From assembly GCA_045649265.1 (NCBI GenBank), contig JAZRPO010000039.1, positions 1 through 10,840 of the forward strand: a stretch of DNA of 10,840 nt. The letters run 5' to 3'. The position numbers were made by a program, and so were the translations under genes. Under the pieces are notes generated by a model, which saw only the letters and a program-made list of their open reading frames with translations, was not told the DNA's origin and ran no database searches. Origin of the DNA: SIG480 sp045649265. GTDB lineage: Bacteria; Bacillota; Clostridia; Oscillospirales; JAAYXM01. Positions within the stretch are counted from its first letter, which is position 1; each line of letters begins with the position of its first letter. Shown here in pieces: positions 7,726-10,840 of the stretch.

Positions 7726-7762
7726 AATATGACCTTCACCAAACTTTGGTGAAGGTCATATT
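7726..7762. terminator. Shared convergent terminator, 37-nt palindrome
   Basis: An 18-bp arm (7726-7743) is perfectly complementary to 7745-7762 around a single central C. In RNA the innermost pairs would open into a small loop. It starts 2 bp after the permease stop and lies 26 bp beyond the end of the minus-strand gene. Read on the minus strand the stem runs into six T residues, a classic intrinsic terminator for the YitT-like gene. Read on the plus strand it is followed only by TATGTTGC, a weak T-tract, so termination may be less efficient that way. Confidence 0.9.
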
Positions 7763-7788
7763 ATGTTGCAAAGGTATCGCTTTGTCGG

Positions 7789-9006
7789 TTATGAATTCAA
7801 TTCCTTGAAAAAACAGTCAAAAGGCATTTTCGGATTCACCTTGTAATCGTCAATGGCGCACGAAAATAAAGGCAGGTCTCCTTTAGATAGAACCAGGGTG
7901 GCATTTGAAACTCTAAGAACGGTATCTCCGCTTTCTGAAACGATTTCGCTTCTCTCACCGGAAATAAGCTGTTCAATTTTTCGTAAAAACTCAAATTCAC
8001 GCTCGCTTTCGAGGAAGAGCTCGCTCGTCGTGCGGCTGTGCGTGAGCAAAAACATAGTTGTCGTGAGATTGACAAAATCGCCACAGTCGGGAACTATTTT
8101 TTCAGGGAGCTTTTTCCAATCCTTTATGTCAAAACGGTAGTACATCTCATCTGAGCTTCGGGGGATTTCCGTTATTTCATTTCTCCTGACAAGAGAATAT
8201 TTCTCAATTTCGCCATAGTATATAATACCTGCCCCCTCCTTGAACTTGTGCAGGGACTGATATATTGCAATATAGCGTATCGGAAAATCTCCTGAACGGA
8301 GCCTGATAGCAGGAATATGGTAAAACTTATTTTTCAGGCAAACATCGAGCTGGTCTTTGTTTCTCAGTGTGCCGCAAAGTACATCGCGCATATTCCGGGG
8401 TGTGACTTCTTCGGGCTTATCCGGTTTTTGCAAAAGCCCTATAATCTGCCCCGACACAATAACGGTTATGAGAGAGTAGAAAATCCTCTCGGGCGGGATA
8501 TAGGAAAGAGATAACGCAAGGACTATAACGTCGCTTGCGAGGTATATCCATTTTATGTCGGTTCTGAGGAGGGAGGAAAGGCTCATCGCAAGAGCATCAT
8601 CTCCGCTCGGAGCGCCGCCGGCACGTACGGAGATACCGACACCAACACCCACAAAGACAGCTCCGACAAGAGCTGCAACGAGCGGGAATTCCGCAATTTG
8701 AGGAAAAAGCGGAGGGAACATTTCAAGAATGGCATAAAACAGAGAAAAGCTCACGACTGCAAAGATTGAATATCCGATGAAGTTGCAGCCGAGCCTGCGC
8801 CAACCAAAGAAATAACAAAGAATGTTGAAGAAAAGGGCTGAAATTGCCGGCGAGATTGAGAGGTGATGTTCAAGAAGAAGCGCAAGCCCGAGAACTCCGC
8901 CCTCCGTAATACCCGAAAGCGAATGAATGTTATAGAGCCCGAAGGCAAGAACAGTGCTTCCGAGTATCGTGAGAAAGCATGATCGCAGTTTCAGGTTAAA
9001 AATCAT
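7789..9006 (-). CDS. YitT-type membrane protein fused to unknown C-terminal domain
   Basis: Protein of 405 residues in two halves. Residues 1-192 match the YitT/DUF161 type of integral membrane protein. It has five or six hydrophobic segments (about 10-26, 34-46, 52-68, 76-98, 108-128, 154-170, 176-192), the small-residue motif GGVLGLALLL (36-45) and the family loop SVRAGGAPSGDDALAM (126-141). Instead of the usual C-terminal DUF2179 domain of about 80 residues, residues 200-405 form a soluble domain with landmarks CGTLRNKDQL (211-220), YIAIYQS (245-251), IIYYGEI (261-267), VRRNEITEIPR (273-283), a YYRF-IKDWKKL stretch (289-300) and ELFLESEREFEFLRKIEQL (329-347). I do not recognise that domain by name. 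The start ATG 9006 has only a weak GGGGTTG site, and no better in-frame start exists. It is monocistronic, with its own consensus promoter and terminator. The function of YitT proteins is unknown. Confidence 0.85.
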   Translation of the reverse strand: MIFNLKLRSCFLTILGSTVLAFGLYNIHSLSGITEGGVLGLALLLEHHLSISPAISALFFNILCYFFGWRRLGCNFIGYSIFAVVSFSLFYAILEMFPPLFPQIAEFPLVAALVGAVFVGVGVGISVRAGGAPSGDDALAMSLSSLLRTDIKWIYLASDVIVLALSLSYIPPERIFYSLITVIVSGQIIGLLQKPDKPEEVTPRNMRDVLCGTLRNKDQLDVCLKNKFYHIPAIRLRSGDFPIRYIAIYQSLHKFKEGAGIIYYGEIEKYSLVRRNEITEIPRSSDEMYYRFDIKDWKKLPEKIVPDCGDFVNLTTTMFLLTHSRTTSELFLESEREFEFLRKIEQLISGERSEIVSESGDTVLRVSNATLVLSKGDLPLFSCAIDDYKVNPKMPFDCFFKELNS

Positions 9007-9024
9007 ACAAAAAACAACCCCGAA

Positions 9025-9053
9025 TATAAAAATAGCCCGCTCTGTAAGCGCGC
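9025..9053 (-). promoter_or_regulatory. Possible attenuator-like hairpin in the YitT-gene leader
   Basis: In the leader RNA, GCGCGCT (9047-9053) can pair with AGCGGGC (9035-9041) across a 5-nt loop with one G-G mismatch. It is followed directly by TATTTTTATA (9025-9034). It lies between the expected transcription start (near 9069) and ATG 9006, so it could act as a leader terminator. The stem is short and imperfect, and no competing anti-terminator fold was found. It may be chance. Confidence 0.3.
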
Positions 9054-9075
9054 AGGCAGAAAAGGATACGAGATA

Positions 9076-9104
9076 ATTATATTATTCGTGTCGTATTTTG
9101 TCAA
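9076..9104 (-). promoter_or_regulatory. Consensus sigma-A promoter of the YitT-type gene
   Basis: The minus strand reads TTGACA (9099-9104), exactly 17 bp, then TATAAT (9076-9081): both hexamers match the consensus perfectly. The start would be near 9069, giving a leader of about 63 nt. Such a strong promoter paired with a weak ribosome site suggests post-transcriptional control or translation-limited output. Confidence 0.88.
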
Positions 9105-9153
9105 ATCATATTTGGCAAGGCTTGAACAGCAAGCAAAAATTTTGGAAAAAATA

Positions 9154-9182
9154 TTGATTTTGGACGAAATTTAGAATATAAT
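9154..9182 (+). promoter_or_regulatory. Sigma-A promoter of the cysK-like/guaA operon
   Basis: TTGATT (9154-9159), a 17-bp spacer and TATAAT (9177-9182) precede a ribosome site AAGGAA (9199-9204). The start would be near 9189, with a short AT-rich leader of about 23 nt that leaves no room for a T-box or SAM riboswitch. The stretch between this and the divergent promoter (9105-9153) has a small inverted repeat GCTTG-5 bp-CAAGC (9120-9134) that might bind a regulator. Confidence 0.75.
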
Positions 9183-9211
9183 ATTCAATATATTTTTTAA
9201 GGAATGATTCA

Positions 9212-10138
9212 ATGGTTTATAACAATATACTGGAGGCCATAGGCAATACTCCAATCATAAGGCTTTCTCATCTTGCAGAGCCCGGATCTGCAGAAATTCT
9301 TGTTAAGTTTGAGGGCCTGAACGTTGGCGGCTCAATAAAAACGAGAACTGCATACAATATGATTTGTGATGCCGAAAGGCGAGGGCTTATAGGTCCGGAT
9401 ACCGTCATTGTCGAGCCGACCAGCGGAAACCAGGGCATAGGTCTTGCTCTTGTCGGCGCAGTCAGAGGCTATAAAACGCGCATAATCATGCCTGACTCCG
9501 TCAGCGAGGAAAGGCGCAAGCTTGTCGAGCATTACGGTGCCGAGGTCATTCTTGTCCACGATGCCGGCAACATCGGCGCTTGCATTGAAGAGTGTCTTAA
9601 CCTTGCGATTAAAATGCGAGATGAGGATAAATACGTTTTTGTTCCTCAGCAGTTTGAGAATCCCGCAAACCCCGAGATTCAGCGCTCAAAGACAGCCAGG
9701 GAAATCCTTGACCAGGTCGGCGCCCCGATTCACGGCTTTTGCTCAGGCATAGGCACAGGCGGGACTATCACGGGCATCGGTGAGGTGCTTCGTGAAAACA
9801 ATCCGGACATGACAATCTGGGCGGTAGAGCCGGAGCATGCGGCAATCCTTTCTGGCGGTTCTATCGGAACTCATATCCAGATGGGGATAGGCGACGGTCT
9901 GATTCCCGAAATCTTAAACTGCGATGTTTATGACGATATTTGCATAATCAAGGATGAAGAGGCGATACATATCTCCAAGCAGCTTGCATCAAAAGAGGGG
10001 ATTATGTGCGGAATTTCAAGCGGCACAAACGTTGCGGCGGCAATAAAGCTCGCAAAGCTGCTGGGCGAGGGCAAAACCGTTGTGACGGTGCTTCCCGATA
10101 CAGCAGAAAGATATTTTTCAACACCGCTTTTTGACTAA
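9212..10138 (+). CDS. PLP-dependent cysteine synthase family enzyme
   Basis: Fold-type II PLP enzyme of 308 residues, full length for the CysK/CBS family. The family makes cysteine from O-acetylserine and sulfide, or related beta-replacement products. Seen: IGNTPIIRL (10-18), the PLP Schiff-base lysine K43 in NVGGSIKTR (37-45), the substrate loop EPTSGNQG (68-75), the phosphate-binding glycine loop GIGTGGT (179-185), GISSGTN late in the protein, and the terminal PDTAERYFST. Two positions depart from classical CysK: SGNQG replaces SGNTG at the acetylserine-binding loop, and the lysine motif reads GGSIKTR rather than a SVKDR or SVKCR type. Such sequences are commonly annotated cysteine synthase in Clostridia, but the true substrate may differ, so no gene symbol is given. 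The ATG at 9212 sits 7 nt after AAGGAA. It lies 31 bp upstream of guaA with no terminator between, so the two are probably cotranscribed. Confidence 0.92.
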   Translation: MVYNNILEAIGNTPIIRLSHLAEPGSAEILVKFEGLNVGGSIKTRTAYNMICDAERRGLIGPDTVIVEPTSGNQGIGLALVGAVRGYKTRIIMPDSVSEERRKLVEHYGAEVILVHDAGNIGACIEECLNLAIKMRDEDKYVFVPQQFENPANPEIQRSKTAREILDQVGAPIHGFCSGIGTGGTITGIGEVLRENNPDMTIWAVEPEHAAILSGGSIGTHIQMGIGDGLIPEILNCDVYDDICIIKDEEAIHISKQLASKEGIMCGISSGTNVAAAIKLAKLLGEGKTVVTVLPDTAERYFSTPLFD

Positions 10139-10169
10139 AAATAATGATGTATAAGACGGAGGAATTACT

Positions 10170-10840
10170 ATGCAGAACAATGTGCGACCGAAAACCATGG
10201 AACGCATCACAAACCAGGCTCTTGCAAATGCGTTTATTGAAGAGCAGATAAAGGAAATCAGAGAACAGGTAGGCGATAAGAAGGTTCTTCTCGCCCTTTC
10301 CGGTGGAGTTGACTCCTCTGTTGTTGCAGCGCTTCTCATTAAGGCTATCGGCAAGCAGCTCGTGTGCGTTCATGTCAACCACGGCCTTATGCGAAAGGGC
10401 GAAAGCGAGCAGGTTATTGAAGTCTTTGGCAGGGAGCTTGAAGCAAACCTTATTTATATTGATGCGACCGACCGCTTTCTTGATTTGCTCAAAGATGTTT
10501 CTGAGCCAGAGCGCAAGCGCAAGATAATCGGCGGTGAGTTTATCAAGGTTTTTGATGAAGAAGCTGCAAAGCTTGAAGGCATAGAATTCCTTGCTCAGGG
10601 AACAATTTACCCCGATATTCTTGAATCTGACGGCGTTAAGGCACATCACAACGTTGGTGGTCTTCCTGAAGATATGGCAATGGAGCTTGTTGAGCCGGTC
10701 AAGCTGCTTTATAAAGACGAGGTTCGTGTTGTCGGAGAGGCTCTCGGTCTTCCGCATGCTATGGTTTACCGTCAGCCATTCCCGGGGCCGGGGCTTGGAG
10801 TCCGTTGCCTTGGCGCAATCACAAAAGACAGGCTTAACGC
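10170..10840 (+). CDS. guaA: GMP synthetase, ATP-pyrophosphatase subunit, 3' end beyond window
   Basis: Converts XMP to GMP in purine synthesis by adenylating XMP and transferring ammonia. The window holds 223 codons. Seen: the PP-loop SGGVDSS (44-50), HGLMRKGE (71-78), ERKRKIIGGEF (114-124), QGTIYPDILES (143-153), HHNVGGLPE (159-167), and the dimerisation-domain signature RQPFPGPGLG (201-210). The gene starts at ATG 10170 behind a strong GACGGAGGA site (10155-10163). The PP-loop is only 44 residues from the start, whereas in the usual bacterial bifunctional GuaA it follows a glutaminase domain of about 190-200 residues. That domain is absent, and the upstream bases belong to the preceding gene, so this is a stand-alone ATPase subunit like archaeal GuaAb. 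A separate glutaminase subunit, or use of free ammonia, is expected. HVNHG replaces the more usual FVDHG around residue 68. Confidence 0.93.
   Translation, partial: MQNNVRPKTMERITNQALANAFIEEQIKEIREQVGDKKVLLALSGGVDSSVVAALLIKAIGKQLVCVHVNHGLMRKGESEQVIEVFGRELEANLIYIDATDRFLDLLKDVSEPERKRKIIGGEFIKVFDEEAAKLEGIEFLAQGTIYPDILESDGVKAHHNVGGLPEDMAMELVEPVKLLYKDEVRVVGEALGLPHAMVYRQPFPGPGLGVRCLGAITKDRLN

Noticed and set aside
9120..9134. Inverted repeat GCTTG-AACAG-CAAGC between the divergent promoters as an operator
   Set aside because: A 5-bp arm is too short to claim as a site without conservation data; it is noted only within the promoter entry.
9139..9164. Direct repeat ATTTTGGA twice, 18 bp apart, before the cysK-like promoter
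   Set aside because: It is only 8 bp, in a very AT-rich gap, one copy overlaps the -35 box, and no known regulator pattern matches; chance is likely.
9183..9211. Possible T-box or SAM riboswitch ahead of the cysteine-synthase-like gene
   Set aside because: The leader from the expected start to ATG is only about 23 nt, far too short for either element.
10002..10757. Long minus-strand open frame of 251 residues opposite cysK/guaA
   Set aside because: It runs antisense through two well-identified genes, has no plausible family motif or ribosome site, and is explained by the codon use of the plus-strand genes.

Overview
The window looks like an ordinary chromosomal segment from a low-to-medium GC member of the Clostridia (Bacillota), possibly a gut Oscillospirales-type organism. 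The reasons are strong AGGAGG-type ribosome sites, near-consensus sigma-A promoters, a GntR(YtrA)-ABC module, a COG2509-type flavoprotein, and close gene packing with overlaps. The taxonomic placement is inference. No rRNA, tRNA, CRISPR array, insertion sequence or phage gene was seen.

Layout. (1) Positions 1-4224, minus strand, hold a three-gene operon. It runs from a promoter at 4263-4291 through a FAD-dependent oxidoreductase and a SLC13/CitM-type permease to uvrB, which leaves the window after 490 residues. (2) The 4246-4366 gap carries back-to-back promoters. The rightward one overlaps an 11-bp perfect inverted repeat with a 13-bp spacer, almost certainly the operator of the next gene. 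(3) Positions 4367-7723, plus strand, hold a translationally coupled module: GntR/YtrA-type repressor, ABC ATPase, and a 703-residue permease with a large extracytoplasmic domain. This is the layout of envelope-stress or antibiotic-responsive ABC systems. (4) A 37-nt palindrome at 7726-7762 ends this unit and the converging minus-strand gene. (5) Positions 7789-9006, minus strand, encode a YitT-type membrane protein whose C-terminal half is an unfamiliar soluble domain of about 200 residues. (6) The 9007-9211 gap has a second divergent promoter pair. (7) Positions 9212-10840, plus strand, hold a cysteine-synthase-family enzyme followed, with no terminator, by a GMP synthetase gene that begins directly at the ATP-pyrophosphatase domain.

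How the genes relate. The GntR-ABC-permease set is one functional unit with its own operator. The two gene pairs that share regulatory gaps are divergent and need not be related in function. The oxidoreductase-permease-uvrB operon joins DNA repair to two genes whose substrates cannot be read from sequence. The points most worth a second look are the YitT fusion, the stand-alone GMP synthetase ATPase subunit, the altered substrate loop of the CysK-like enzyme, and the three-half-site operator. Nothing here amounts to a clearly new defence or mobile system.
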